Positions 45,549-57,601 of a stretch of 64,000 nucleotides of DNA are shown here, piece by piece. The stretch covers positions 108,968,141-109,032,140 of the forward strand of contig NC_079487.1 in NCBI RefSeq assembly GCF_020520425.1, in the 5' to 3' direction. Source of the stretch: Spinacia oleracea (lineage: Eukaryota; Streptophyta; Magnoliopsida; Caryophyllales; Amaranthaceae). The notes under the pieces are model-generated. The model saw nothing but the letters and a program-made list of their open reading frames with translations. It ran no database searches and was not told where the DNA came from. The number at the start of each line of letters is the position of its first letter. Position 1 is the stretch's first letter. Both the position numbers and the translations under genes were made by a program.

Positions 45549-46935
45549 TGAAGGAAATAATGCCCTTGGTCCAAGTATGCATTCTATGTTAAGTCTAATA
45601 AATGCGGTTCAGTATTAATTAACAAGTTAATAATTCAGTGAGATCAAGTGAGCTGAATGCCTAGCTAGAGGCCGCTTCAGTTCAAGTGGAATTAATGATA
45701 TTAATCCACAGCTTACTCTTGACTGAACCCGTAGGGTCACACAAATAGCACGTAAACGGATCAAGTATTTAATGGCATTAAATACTCCATCTATGAATAT
45801 TCGGAACCGACGGATCTTGGTTTCAGTGGGAGCTAAGATCGTCACAGGCAAGAAATGAATACTCCGGAAACGATGATATTGCCAGAAACGGAAATATGGA
45901 TCGTATCGGAAATATGAATATTATCCAAGTCGTAGATGTTGCCGGAAACGGAAACATGGTACGTGTCGGAAAATATTATTGGAAATGGAAATATTACCAG
46001 AATCGGAAATATTACCGGAAACGGAAATATTGTCAGAATCGGAAATATTGCCGGAATCGGAAAATAATTCCGGAAACGGAAATATTAAATATTTGTTCGA
46101 AACGGAAATTAATTCCGGAATCGGAAATATTAAATATTGTTCGTATCGGAAATAGATTCCGGAAATGGAAATTTAATCGGAAGCGTATCGTACGAATTAG
46201 CATCGGACGAGGCTTGCCGGACGAAGGCCCAGCACGAAGCCGGGGCCAATCGCCCAGCAAGCATGCGCGCCACAAGCCCAGCCAAGGCAGCGCCCAGGCC
46301 TACCGCAAGGCAGGCCCAGCGCGCGCCAAGGGCCACGGCTGCGTGGGCCGTGCTACGCGGGCTGCTGCTCGCACGCGCATGGGCAGCCCTTGTGGCTGCC
46401 GTGTGTGTGTGAGTTTGTGCTCATGCGTGATTCCTGAATCTACAAGAGTCAGTGTATGATTAAATTTCTATTCCTAATTGGATAAATTAATTAAATAGAA
46501 TTCATGTAGGATTCTAATTCCAATTAATTCGTATCCTACTAGGATTACGATTCCTTTTCCATAACTCTATAAATAAAGGCCTAGGGGTCATAATTTATAC
46601 ACAAGTTTCAAAGTATTCAAAAGTGAGTTTTTTGAGAGAAAATTAAAACACACATCTTGCTCATAAAGTGCCGAAATTTTCTAGTACCTTAAGGGCGATT
46701 CTAGTTGGTCAATCTTAAGGCGGATCCGGACGTGCTGTGGACTATCTACGGAGGGACGACACTTGGAGTCCTAAAAGACTTGTTCTTGTTCGGTTCGGGC
46801 GCAGCTAGGGAGGGCACGCAACAAAGAGTATGCATCTAAATTATGCTATATGATTATGTGTAAATAATATGTTGTCCTGGGTTAATGGTTGTTTCCGCAT
46901 GATCTATGTAGTGTCATATGTATCATAACCTTACA
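45549..46935 (+). repeat. 3' LTR of the copia element
   Basis: Same length as the 5' LTR (offset 8,977 bases). Every ORF across the two copies is identical, and I noticed no difference when reading them side by side. Confidence 0.95.
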
Positions 46936-49900
46936 GCAGATGAGGATGATAATGTTATCACTGGTACCTTTTCTATCCATTCTTCACCTGCCCATGTTCT
47001 TTTTGATTTCGGTGCTTCGCATTCCTTTATTTCTCCATTGCTTGCTAAATGTTTAACTTTGAAACCATGTTGTGACTTTCATGCTATGAGTGTTGCCCTT
47101 CGTAGCGGAGAAATTGTGAAATGTAGAACCATGTATAAGGATTGTCCTATTGTAATAGAGGGAGTTGAGTTTCTAGCAGACTTAATAGCTTTTGACCTAT
47201 CTGAATTTGATGTAATCTTGGGAATGAATTGGTTGACTAAGTATGAAGCTAACCTTAATTGTTCGAGGCAAAGTGTGACCCTTAGAACGCCAAATGGAGA
47301 TAGAATTTCATTCCATAAGTTCGTAAGAGAACTAACGATCCAGATTGTCCATGCTTTGCGAGCCCGTAAAACGACTGAGAGTAGTTTTTCTGGTTATCTG
47401 TGTAGTATTATTGACCTAAATACCCCTGGATCTTCCATTACCGACATACCCGTTGTTTGTGAGTACCCACATGTTTTTCCAGAAGAAATACCTAGTATGC
47501 CCCCACCAAGAGAATTAGACTTTAGCATTGAGTTAATTCTAGGATCCACCCCCATCTCTAAGGCACCATATAGAATGGCACCAGCTGAGTTACAAGAATT
47601 AAAGAAACAATTAGATGAGTTACTTGAAAAAGGATATATTCGACCTAGTGTTTCACCTTGGGGAGCCCCTGTTTTATTTGTGAAGAAAAAGGATGGAACT
47701 ATGAGGTTATGCATAGACTATAGAGAGTTAAACAAGATTACCATTAAGAATATGTATCCCTTACCACGTATTGATGATTTGTTTGACCAGCTTTGAGGTG
47801 CAAAAGTATTTTCTAAGACTGATTTGAGGTCTGGATACCATCAACTCCGAATTAAACCTGAGGATATTCCAAAGACAGCCTTTAGAACTAGATATGGTCA
47901 CTATGAGTTTGTTGTAATGCTTTTTGGGTTGACCAATGCACCAGCTGTATTTATGGATTTAATGAACCGTATTTTTAAACCCTACCTTGATAAGTTTCTG
48001 GTTGTTTTTATTGATGATATTTTGGTATATTCCGAGAGTAATGAGGAACATGAGGTTCATTTGAGAAGAGTGTTAGAAACATTGATTGAAAACCAATTGT
48101 ATGCCAAGTTATCAAAGTGTGAGTTCTGGCTTAAAGAAATCTCATTTTTAGGTCATATTATTTCCGAGAAAGGTATATCTGTTGACCCTGAGAAAATAAA
48201 AGCAATTGTGGAATGGCCTAGACCAACTAATGTCCCTGAAGCAAGGAGTTTTATGGGTTTAGCTGGATATTATAGAAGGTCCGTTCAAGACTTTTCTAAG
48301 GTTGCCTTACCCATAACCCGACTAGTTAGGAAGAATACCAAATTTGTGTGGAATGATGATTGTGAACGTGCATTTCAAGAACTTAAGAAACGTCTCACCA
48401 CTGCCCCTATTCTTACCCTTCCATCTGGAACTGAGGGATTTGTTATTTATAGTGATGCTTCTAAGAATGGGTTAGGATGTGTCTTAATGCAAAATGGAAA
48501 AGTTATAGCTTATGCTTCTCGTCAACTCAAAGTCCATGAACAAAACTACCCTACCCATGACCTTGAACTTGCAGCTGTTGTTTTCGCCCTTAAGATTTGG
48601 AGACATTATTTGTATGGAGTTTCGTGTCAAATTTTCACTGACCATAAGAGTCTTAAGTATATTTTCACCCAGAAAGAACTCAACATGAGACAACGTAGGT
48701 GGTTAGAACTCCTTAAAGATTATGATCTTGACATTCAGTACCATCCGGGAAAGGCCAACGTTGTTAAGTCGGAAATCTCACCTAAGCTCAATCCTAACTT
48801 TTTCTCGAGCCAGCCAAGATGATCTGCAAAAGATGGAAATTTAGTTCATTAAGAAAGGAAGTGCATGTTTGTATACGTTGGTAATGAAGCCAACTTTGAT
48901 TGATGAGATTAAGGAAGCACAATGTCAGGACTTGCAATTAGAAAGAATAAGAAACGAAGTGCAAAATGGGAAGTCACCTGGTTTTGTAGTGCAAGAAGAT
49001 GTCACGTTGAGATTTCAAGGGAGATTATGCGTACCAAACGACCAAAAGTTGAAAAAGAGAATCTTAGAGGAAGCTCAAAGTTCGCCATACTCGATCCACC
49101 CGGGAGGAAATAAGATGTATAAGGATTTGAGACAAGTGTATTGGTGGAGCAACATGAAGCAAGAAGTGGCAGAATATGTGGCTAAATTTTTGACGTGTCA
49201 AAGAATTAGGATAGAGCATCAAAGACCAGCAGGTTTGCTGCAACCTCTGGATGTGCCAGAGTGGAAATGGGACTCAGTTTCAATGGATTTTATCGTAGGG
49301 TTGCCAAGGTCAACCAAGGGGATGAATGCTATTTGGGTCATTGTTGATCGATTAACAAAGTCAGCGCATTTCTTAGCAATGAAGAACAATTCAAATTTGG
49401 ATCAACTTGCTGAGCTATATGTGAACACTATTGTGCGATTGCATGGAGTGCCTAGTTCGATTGTTTCTGATCGTGATACGAGGTATCAATCAACCTATTG
49501 GAAAGAATTGCAGAAAGCTCTTGGGACGAAACTTAACTTCAGTACTGCATTTCATCCAACGACTGATGGACAAACGGAACGCACTAACCAAATTGTTGAG
49601 GATATGTTGAGAGCTTGTGTTTTGGATTTTCAAGGAACGTGGGAAAAGTTTCTGCCTATGGTTGAATTTTCGTACAACAACAGTTATCAGGCCACTATTG
49701 GTATGGCACCGTACGAAGCACTTTATGGAAGGAAATGTCGAACACCATTATGTTGGAGTGATATCGATGAGGCACGTGTTATAGGACCAGAATTAATTCA
49801 AGAAACTACTGACAAGATTCGTTTAATCCAATCAAGAATGATGGCAGCGCAAAGTAGGCAAAAGAGTTATGCGGACCAACGAAGAAGACCACTAGAGTTC

Positions 49901-50323
49901 GAGGTTGGAGATCACGTGTTCTTGAAAATTTCGCCAATGAAAGGAATAATGAGATTTGGTCAAACAGGAAAGTTGAGCCCAAGATACATCGGGCCATATG
50001 AGATATTAGAAAGAGTAGGTGCAGTAGCATATAGACTAGCTTTACCAACCGACTTGGAAAATGTGCATAATGTGTTCCACGTGTCGATGTTAAGAAAATA
50101 TGTTCCTGATCCTAGCCATGTGATTACGCACGAACCCTTGTTATTGCGAAACGATTTGACTTACGAGGAGAAACCAATTGAAATTCTAGAACGAAGAGAG
50201 AAACGACTTAGAAGCAAAGTAATTCCAATGGTTAAAGTCTTGTGGGCCAATCACTTGACATCTGAAGCTACATGGGAAGTCGAAGCGCAAATGAGAGCGA
50301 AATATCCCCAGTTATTCGTTTAG
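46936..50323 (+). pseudogene. Ty3/gypsy pol (protease, RT, RNase H, integrase, chromodomain-like end), broken
   Basis: Continues the gag frame after the copia insertion. Order: aspartic protease ([10 protein letters not shown] at 47005; the usual residue after D is S or T), reverse transcriptase (FIDD at 48007-48018), RNase H ([18 protein letters not shown]), and integrase with D, D and E present (MDFIVG, SDRDTRY, TERTNQ). The C-terminal module ends EATWEVEAQMRAKYPQLFV, as in Tekay/Del chromoviruses. Breaks: TGA in RT at 47794; a short deletion with frameshift after the RNase H domain near 48772, where the usual ADALSR region is missing; TAG at 48842; and loss of the first Cys of the integrase C-x2-C (FLTC). 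It cannot make a full polyprotein. Confidence 0.92.
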
Positions 50324-50498
50324 AAACGATAAGATGTATGAATTTTAATATGTTATTTAAATGATTATGTTATAATGTTATTCCGCCATGGTTGTCTAGC
50401 GAATAGAATGGTTAAGTGTGAATTGTATGATTTCTATGGATGGCTAGTTCGACTGAGCTCCAGTTTCTAGGACGAAACTTTTTCTAACGGGGTAAGGA
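50324..50498 (+). other. Gypsy pol 3' flank and polypurine tract
   Basis: Short non-coding spacer ending CTAACGGGGTAAGGA just before the LTR, a purine-rich tract in the expected place. Confidence 0.65.
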
Positions 50499-53035
50499 TG
50501 TAATACCCCGAAATTTTTAAACTTGATTTATTAAAATTAAAAATATTTATTAGCTTGATTTCGTTTTAAATAATTACGAATTATCGAATTCCGTTAATTT
50601 AAACGTTTTTACGATTTATTTTAAACGATAAATTTATAAACGAAAATTTATTTGTTTTTCGTTAACGATATTTTTATTAAGAATTATTTTAACTAAACAT
50701 TTCTATTTTTAGTAGTTTTCAAAAATAGCAACAAATTTCAGAATTTTGGACTAATCTTGTGAAATGACCAAAATGCCCTCAAGACTAAGAATTTCATTTT
50801 TCTTCTCTTTGCTTGCTATTCACGTGTAGCAGGAAGAAGGGAAAACAATTCCTCCCTTCCTCCTTCCCTCATTTAGGCCCCCATTCAAAGCAAAAATCAA
50901 ATTTGCTTCTTCTTCTTCATCCATTACAAATTCAACAATTCAGAATTCAATTTCAAAAATAAAAACCAAATCCAAAAATCAATTTCACTCCCCTTTGATT
51001 CGGTCCACGAACCACCACCGCAAACACCACTGCAACCACCAGCCACCACTACTGCCACCTCCGCCCAACACCATACAACCACCCCAACCACCGTCGCTCC
51101 CCAGAACCACCGCACGCACCACCTCCTTCCCTCTCCTTCCCCTCGTCACACTCCCCTGTTCTCTCCCCTGCTCCCTTCTCCTTCGCCCCACCGCACCAAC
51201 ACCACACCACGCACCACCACCTCCATTCACCTTCACCACCATGGCAACCACCTGCTGCCATCGCCGCACCGCCCCTGTCGCCGCCCAGAACGCCCAGAAA
51301 CACCCCCCAATCTCCCCTGTTTCTCCTCTCCTTCGCGCCACTCATCACCCTTTCTCTTGCTGCTCTGTCGCCGAGAACAAACCACCACCACCGCCGTACT
51401 CACCGGCGTATCCGGCGCCACCGAACCCAGCCCCGTCGCCCTTTTCTTCGGCTCTGCTCCGCTGTGCTTCCCCCCTGCTCGTGCCCTCTCCTGTTCTAAA
51501 TAAACCAAAATCAAAGTTTTATTTTAAAACTTTGATTCCCTTCCAACCCATATTAAAATTGGGCCATATTTCATTTGGGCTTTTTGGGTGAGTTACAAAC
51601 TTAATTGTATTTTCAGATTTCTAATTATTAATTTGCATGCTTTAATAAATTTTGATAATGTAGTTATTTACTAATAAATATTATTTAATGTTTTCCAGGT
51701 TTAATTATCGATTTTACGAAAATAAAATTACTAGCTTTATTTAACCAAAAACGGAATTTATAAATATTTTCATGAAAATCGGTTTATGAATATAAATATA
51801 TATACTTCGATTGAAATTCGATTAATAATATTTTCAGTAAATTTCGAAATTATATTTTATTAAAATTCGTTATTTATAAATTCATCACTTATAAAATTTA
51901 TTATTTATAAAATATCGATTTTAGATTATTTATCGTTTTAGTACTAATTCAATAATTTATTATTTTGAAAGAAATTGGACTCGGAGCTCAGGACGAACGA
52001 ACCAAGGAAAATCCTTAGCAAAATCGTGGAAGTGAGGTAACGGCTATTGCTAGTACCCGCAATTCCCTTCTAAATGTGTTTATGAAATCATGACAATATG
52101 ATTGAATTTATGATCTGAATGCTTTGACATGTTTTATTGAATTGCGGGAAATGAATTATGTTTTGATTGAATAATTTATTATAATATGATTTCATGGAAT
52201 TATTCCTTATTTTATGATTGATTGAATTTCTTATAAAAATGATATTATGATTGATTGAATTTCTTATAAAACGCTGTTTATAAGAAACCATGAAAGAAAG
52301 GATGTTCGATCGCATGATCCAAAGGAAATATATTACTTCAACTGAAGTAAAAAGGCTAAAATGTAAAATTAAACGAAACATGATAAATGAAAGTGAAAGA
52401 CCTAGTCCGCTTGGCAGTATATGTTCACAGGTTACGATTCTCGGTCATGCATGTACTCATGGGGCATCCGCCCATTGAGCCAAGGCTCTCATATTTTCGG
52501 GCCAAGACCCCATGTTTTATGGACAGCGGTCCATCGTGGAAGACGTTCCACCATGTCATACTTGCCACGGCTAGCATGTGCACCCTAAAGTTATGAATGA
52601 ATTAAATAAAAGACTTTATAAAATGTTTTACATTATTCTATTCTCCCTGTGTTATTAAATAAAATGAATTGAAATGAATTTACGCTGCTAGAATAGTTCT
52701 TTACTGAGTTTTCGGCTCACCGTTTTTGTTTTCTGTTTTAGGTACGGCGGGGAACGATGGAAACGAGTAGTGGCGAGGAATTTCACTTTAATAGTATTCA
52801 CCTAGTTTATGTTTAAAGTTTTAATAGTTTAATTAAAGACTTTTAGTAAGTTATGTACTTTTATTTTGGTATTATAAAGGATTATTATATATTTTCGGAG
52901 TAATTAATAGCTTACGATTGATGTTTGCCTTGTAATTTCCAAAGGGAAGTTACGGCAGGTAATGTCCCGACCGAATTAGGTTAATTCCGCTGCTAATTAT
53001 GCTTTAATAATTGAATTAGAGGTTGGGGCGTTACA
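50499..53035 (+). repeat. 3' LTR of the gypsy element, 2,537 bp
   Basis: Begins TGTAATACCCCGAAATTT and ends GGGGCGTTACA, the common termini of Tekay/Del-type plant LTRs. It contains a C-rich pyrimidine block (50860-51520) that opens a long Pro/Thr/His-rich ORF (50995-51591) and mirror Gly-rich ORFs on the minus strand. The 5' LTR is not in the window, so age cannot be judged from LTR pairs. Confidence 0.85.
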
Positions 53036-53690
53036 GTGGCGCTCTAATATTTTAGCAAATATGCCTCCTTTATATATATATAATAATATATATTCTCCTT
53101 TTTTTTTTTTTTAGTAATTGTCAACGTGTCTTTTGGATTAAGCGCTTGATAACTATTGGTCAAATATTAAAACTTCAATATGACTTTAATTTACATAGTG
53201 GGAAAAGTAGTGGATTTTCTCACCCAAACACCTATATATTTTGTTACACTTTTGATGTCAAACACTTTGCTTTTAAGTCGGTAAAATCATACAAGGTTGT
53301 AGTAGTATTATGTTACACAACCTTTAGAATCGAACTTTGTCTACACTACTATTCTTATTGTAACTTTAAGATCCTTTACTCACCATTCATATTGATAGCA
53401 ACAAACTAACAACGTCATAAATAAATACAACGATTAGTTGCAAAGGCTTACAATTAACATTACTCTTTTGGTTGTCATTTGTTTCAACGAAAAATATATT
53501 TAAAGGAAAACATAATAGGAACATAGTTCTCATTTTTCTCTATTTCCTTAACCAAAACATTATAAAGAAAATAAAATTGTAAAAGAAATAAGAGATGAAA
53601 GGATGTGAGGAGAGAAAAAAATGTACTACAATGTGGCATTTCTTTTATCCAAAAGGATCTTTGTTTTGCACCTTGGAAATTCGTTATCCA
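53036..53690. other. Intergenic, nothing recognised
   Basis: AT-rich, with a TA-rich patch at 53072-53095 and a T-run near 53101. No gene. Confidence 0.4.
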
Positions 53691-53693
53691 TCC

Positions 53694-54774
53694 TTATTTT
53701 TTTTGGGTAAAGGAAAAGTACACAGAAGTTAGGATAGTTCTCAACTCCCAATACTGTAGCCTAACATGTCTAAAGAAATAAAAATAAGAAAATTTATTGT
53801 CTTTATAGGGATCAATATCTTGTTGTGTCGGAATATTGTGACCTACAGAAGCAACGTAATTTGCCGCGCCGTTAGCTTCTCGATATATGTAATGGAAAGA
53901 AGCTTCATCAAATTCTTTCAACAGATATTTGAACTCATCCATTAATAATCGAATCTTCCAAGGACACTGTGTTTTTTCCTACAAAATATTAATAATTAAT
54001 AAGTTATCACCTTCAATAATGAAAACATGACGAACGTTATGTTCAATAGCTAACAAAAGATTGTTACATCGAGCGATAGCTTCAGCAAGAACCGAAGACG
54101 ATTTTTCAAGATTGTACATACGACTAAAGATATTATTACACAGATTATCTCTAAGCACTACACCAACTGAACCAGAATTATTACGAATAGATCCCTAAAA
54201 ATTAATTTTAACAAAGCTAGTGGCCGGGGTGACCATGCAACTCGGATGGTGCTAGATTGTTAGGGGAGTGATAAGTACATTTATTAGGAATACTTATCAT
54301 CCAAAGAATCAATACTAGTACAAAGCCCCATTCCTTAAATTTTTTTAAAGCTCTAATATAAGTACTCATAGAAGAAGCAGGAGTATGTCGAAAGATGAGA
54401 TTATTACGAATCTTCCAAATACTCCAAAGTGCAGCAATGGTCTTTTAATGGGAAGGTTAACATTACAACGAAGCTTACGGAAAAGATCAAGGATAGTAGA
54501 GTCATGAATACAATTTCCTAGCCAAGTAGTCTTGCGATTCTATTTAAGTACCACAGATGGTGCATATTTTATGGATAACAATATTACGATAAGCCAAATT
54601 AATACGAGTAAGAAGACCATTTTGCAATAGTTGCCACACAAAATATCTTGAGTTTGGAGCAATATCTAGTTTCCAAATCCATGAAAATTCCCATTTGAAA
54701 TAAGAAGAGAAATTATGGGCTAGCCAGGTGGCAGATTTAACAGTGCATTCCCCGTTACTAGAAAACCCCAACAA
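53694..54774 (-). pseudogene. Non-LTR retroelement / RNase H-type relic (zf-RVT plus RVT_3)
   Basis: On the minus strand, in order: a zf-RVT-like piece (54774-54544: WKLDIAPNSRYFVWQLLQNG..CTICG), a linker with ALWSIWKIRNNLIFRHTP (about 54440-54385, another frame), and an RNase H-like end (53942-53694: HYIYREANGAANYVASVGH). This is the common C-terminal layout of plant LINE-type ORF2 and of the many RNase H-domain relics derived from it. Several stops and frame changes separate the pieces. The reverse transcriptase itself is absent. No function is expected. Confidence 0.75.
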
Positions 54775-54858
54775 AGCTCATCCACTAAAACAAAGGAATT
54801 GGAAAAAATCATTTCCCAAAAAAAGTGTTTTCCATCAAAATGAACAAACTTTTAGTCA

Positions 54859-54912
54859 CAAAGGTGAGACCTATTATACACAAACCCTCAATCTTAATCA
54901 ATAGGCCAAGAT
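54859..54912 (-). mobile_element. SINE fragment, minus strand
   Basis: GTGAGACCTATTATACACAAACCCTCAATCTTAATCAATAGGCCAAGA resembles the inner part of the SINE at 13385-13506, which shares GAGACCTATT.TACACA.ACCCTCA.TCTTAA. Truncated before the tail. Confidence 0.55.
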
Positions 54913-55059
54913 ATGCTCATCAGGATATGAGTATATAACCTCAACTAATTTAACCAAATCAAACGATACATTTACTGATACCTCTTCGTATCAACCCAAA
55001 CAAGGCAAACAAGAATGTGGACATTCAGATTCAGAACCATCAGGAGTAGGCGTTTTTCA

Positions 55060-55389
55060 ATCCTCTTTGTTTTTTCTGTGCCATAACCTGGGCCAAACCA
55101 ATTTGAAAATTGGGCTACCCGAACGTCAAAATGGGCCCAATTGCGATTTAGAACTCACTGAGTTACAAGAAATCTGAGTCGTACGACTCGCGCCTCAATG
55201 TAAATTATGCATAATTCTGTTTCTCTCTCATCTAATTCAACCAACAGAGCTCCAATCTTTCCGCCATGAAAACCAGATGACAAAGGCTTCAATAATTCAA
55301 CCACAACAAAAACATTAATTAAGCCCACCAGTTAGGCATTAATCCCTTCATTAATCTTCCCCCTAATTGTCATTTTCTCTTCCCTCGAA
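55060..55389 (+). promoter_or_regulatory. Promoter of the Sel1-repeat gene with site II (TGGGCC/T) motifs
   Basis: Three TGGGCY elements at 55089, 55111 and 55132 within 50 bases; the last lies in the palindrome GGGCCCA. In plants such clusters bind TCP factors and mark broadly expressed, growth-linked genes. No TATA box is obvious, which fits that class. Confidence 0.55.
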
Positions 55390-57601
55390 ATGGGTAAATC
55401 ACTGCCTTCAACAGCAGGTTTAAAGAACTTTGCTCGAATCATCTCATCAGAAAGAATCACCCCTCCAAAGCAATTCAAACCCACGTCATCGAACAACAAA
55501 TCGTCTGTCTCAATTGCACAGTCAGCAACTACGCAACCCCGAGTTGACTCGGCGCAACTCGGGCTGAGGATGGACATCACAAGCACTGAGGGTCGGGTTC
55601 GGGTGCCCTTGTCGGAGGTGGTCATGGATTGCGCGAGACGGTGGTTTCAAGACACCCTTAAGGAGGCCAAAAAGGGGGACACTACAATGCAAGTTTTGGT
55701 GGGCCAGATGTATAATAGTGGGTATGGTGTTCATAAGGACACTGAAAAGGTATACAACATATTTTTGATGCAATTCGATTTGAGGAATAATTGTTATGTG
55801 TTATTTACTGTTTTTAGGTTTGTGGGATTGATCAATATCGGATATTAACATACACAGTCTTCTGAATATGTAATGGTATGCCTTTGATTGATGCTTGTTC
55901 GTGTGTTCTTGGTTATGAAAAAAATATGGTTAAGCAGGCTTAGCAGCATGAAAGATTGATATTAATTATTTGATCCTTAATTCAAGTGAAGTTAAAGGAA
56001 ATTGAAGTGAGTTAAAGGAAGGCATGTAGATTTTATGGCTGTTTACATGTGTGTATGACACTGTGTGTGGCAACAAACATGCCATGGTTGCAAGAAAATA
56101 TCTTTAAGCACACACTACTTTTTGAAATTAAGCTTTCTTATAGCCTTATAGGTATGTTGGTTGACTAAGCTTTTCATTTGGTTGAAATGAAGTGATATTG
56201 ACATTTAATGGAATGGACTTTTTGATAGTCGAGCAATTTGGGAAAAGGAATGGGACAGGAGACTCGAATTTAACCGATTTGCAGATTTTTCTCTGGGAAA
56301 GGAAGAAACCCGGCTCGAAGTTTTTTTGCTAGAGCCTAGAAGGCCTATAACTTGTCAGTGCAAAGTTTTGTTCAATACTAGGATAGTTTGGTTCAAGAGT
56401 GAAGAATGACATTGATATCAAGCATGTCAAGGACCAATGCTTTTACCGCACTGTCTACTGTCTGTACGCTTCGTCTCTCCCTTTAGCCGTAGAATTAGAA
56501 ATGTGGATATTTGGAGGAACGTTGGAGTGACGGATATTATGAATAAGGTAAGGGAGAAATGGAGAATTGACTATGTTGGTTGGGGCATGTGAGACGTTGA
56601 CCAAAGGATGCCACCAATAAGGAAGGTGGAAGGTGGAGTGTTGGGATAATAGAGATTTCAATGGAAGCCGAGGGAGGCCAAAGATGATTTGGATGGAGGG
56701 AGTAGAAATTGACATGAAAGAAATGGGCGTGGCTTTGGTTTGTTTTTTCCTTTTGGGGTTTTCACGGTTATGTTTCCATTTTCACCCCCCTTCCCTTTTA
56801 ACTTTTAAGTGTGGAGAAGTCATGGAACGCAGGTCAACTCCGATCGTTTGACCTTATTTGTGGTCTCTATTTTGACATAAGGAGTATATAAGTTCTGAAG
56901 GGACCTTAATATTTCAAGGTACTTTAGATTAGAATGTTATAACTTATAATGCTGTGATTTCTTCACCTAGAATGCCATTTACACCAACCTCCTGGTTTTT
57001 GCACGCCATTTGCACAAACCTCCTTTGCGCTATGTTCACCAGGTGAAACTGAGGCGCACCCCTCCCGCCATTCTTCTTCTTTGTTTCTTTATTTATCATT
57101 TGTGCAATAAGTGTGCTTCATATGTGTAATGCACACAACTTTGCTTGGGTTAGGAAATCCTATACGTCCATTCCTCATGTTTTCTATAACCAACCAGTGG
57201 TTAGGTGGTGCTGATTTCTAAGAAATGGATTGAACTCGGATTTATAGGCCACTAAATCTGATGTCTGGTGTTTTAAATCTTTTTACATATCACATTTTGT
57301 TGTTGTGAGTGACAGCTTCTTTAATGCATGAGATTTTAGGTGAAAGATGATAAGTTGAAGTATCTGGTAGTGTGACCTGACTACTAACTTCTTTTACATA
57401 TGTAAATCAGGGGCGTGGTTGGATTAGTGTAGCTTCTAAGGGCAGGGCTTCTGCATGGAAAGTCAGCAACAAACCACCAGGTTTCTCGTTTTCCCAAGTT
57501 CGGTTTCGATTGTGGACTTTATCAATTCTTATATCTATTTTCTTATAGGGTACAATGTAAGTGACTCAGAGTCACAGGATCTCGAAGACAGCAGGAGCTA
57601 A
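55390..57601 (+). CDS. Small Sel1-repeat protein (exons 55390..55749, 57411..57480, 57549..57601)
   Basis: Assembled by hand: exon 1 of 120 codons ends GAAAAG before GTATAC; exon 2 begins after AAATCAG; exon 3 begins after TTATAG; stop TAA at 57599. The total is 160 residues with phases kept. The N-terminus is basic and Ser/Thr/Pro-rich and might be an organelle transit peptide (inference). The C-terminal half holds a Sel1-like repeat: VLVGQMYNSGYGVHKDTEK, continuing across the first junction into GRGWISVASKGRASAW. It ends in an acidic YNVSDSESQDLEDSRS tail. Similar short plant proteins exist in Arabidopsis, but I know of no assigned function. Sel1 repeats usually mediate protein contacts. 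Intron 1 (1.66 kb) carries a LINE relic. The 3' UTR may have its own intron (GTAAGTTGG at 57631 to TTCTTGCAG at 58653). Confidence 0.8.
56490..56745 (+). pseudogene. LINE reverse transcriptase C-terminal relic in intron 1 of the Sel1-repeat gene
   Basis: Readable pieces NVDIWRNVGVTDIMNKVREKW, then after stops RGRPKMIWMEGVEIDMKEMG. They match the end of plant LINE ORF2 proteins, where R.RW.GH.. and RGRP..TW.E....D are typical. Frameshifts and stops lie between them, and no other part of the element is visible. Confidence 0.65.

Larger units (their letters stand above)
36572..46935 (+). mobile_element. Copia-type LTR retrotransposon, 10,364 bp, recently inserted, internally decayed
   Basis: Two 1,387-bp direct LTRs (36572-37958, 45549-46935) begin TG and end CA. 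The target GCAGA is duplicated exactly (36567-36571, 46936-46940). A primer-binding site resembling initiator tRNA-Met lies next to the left LTR and a purine-rich tract next to the right one. The internal 7.6 kb has no intact gag or pol. Only broken copia-like reverse transcriptase and RNase H traces are seen, on the plus strand. Orientation follows the PBS, PPT and pol traces. Confidence 0.9.

Noticed and set aside
50985..51348. Gly/Val-rich ORFs on the minus strand
   Set aside because: Complement of the pyrimidine block in the gypsy LTR; composition effect.
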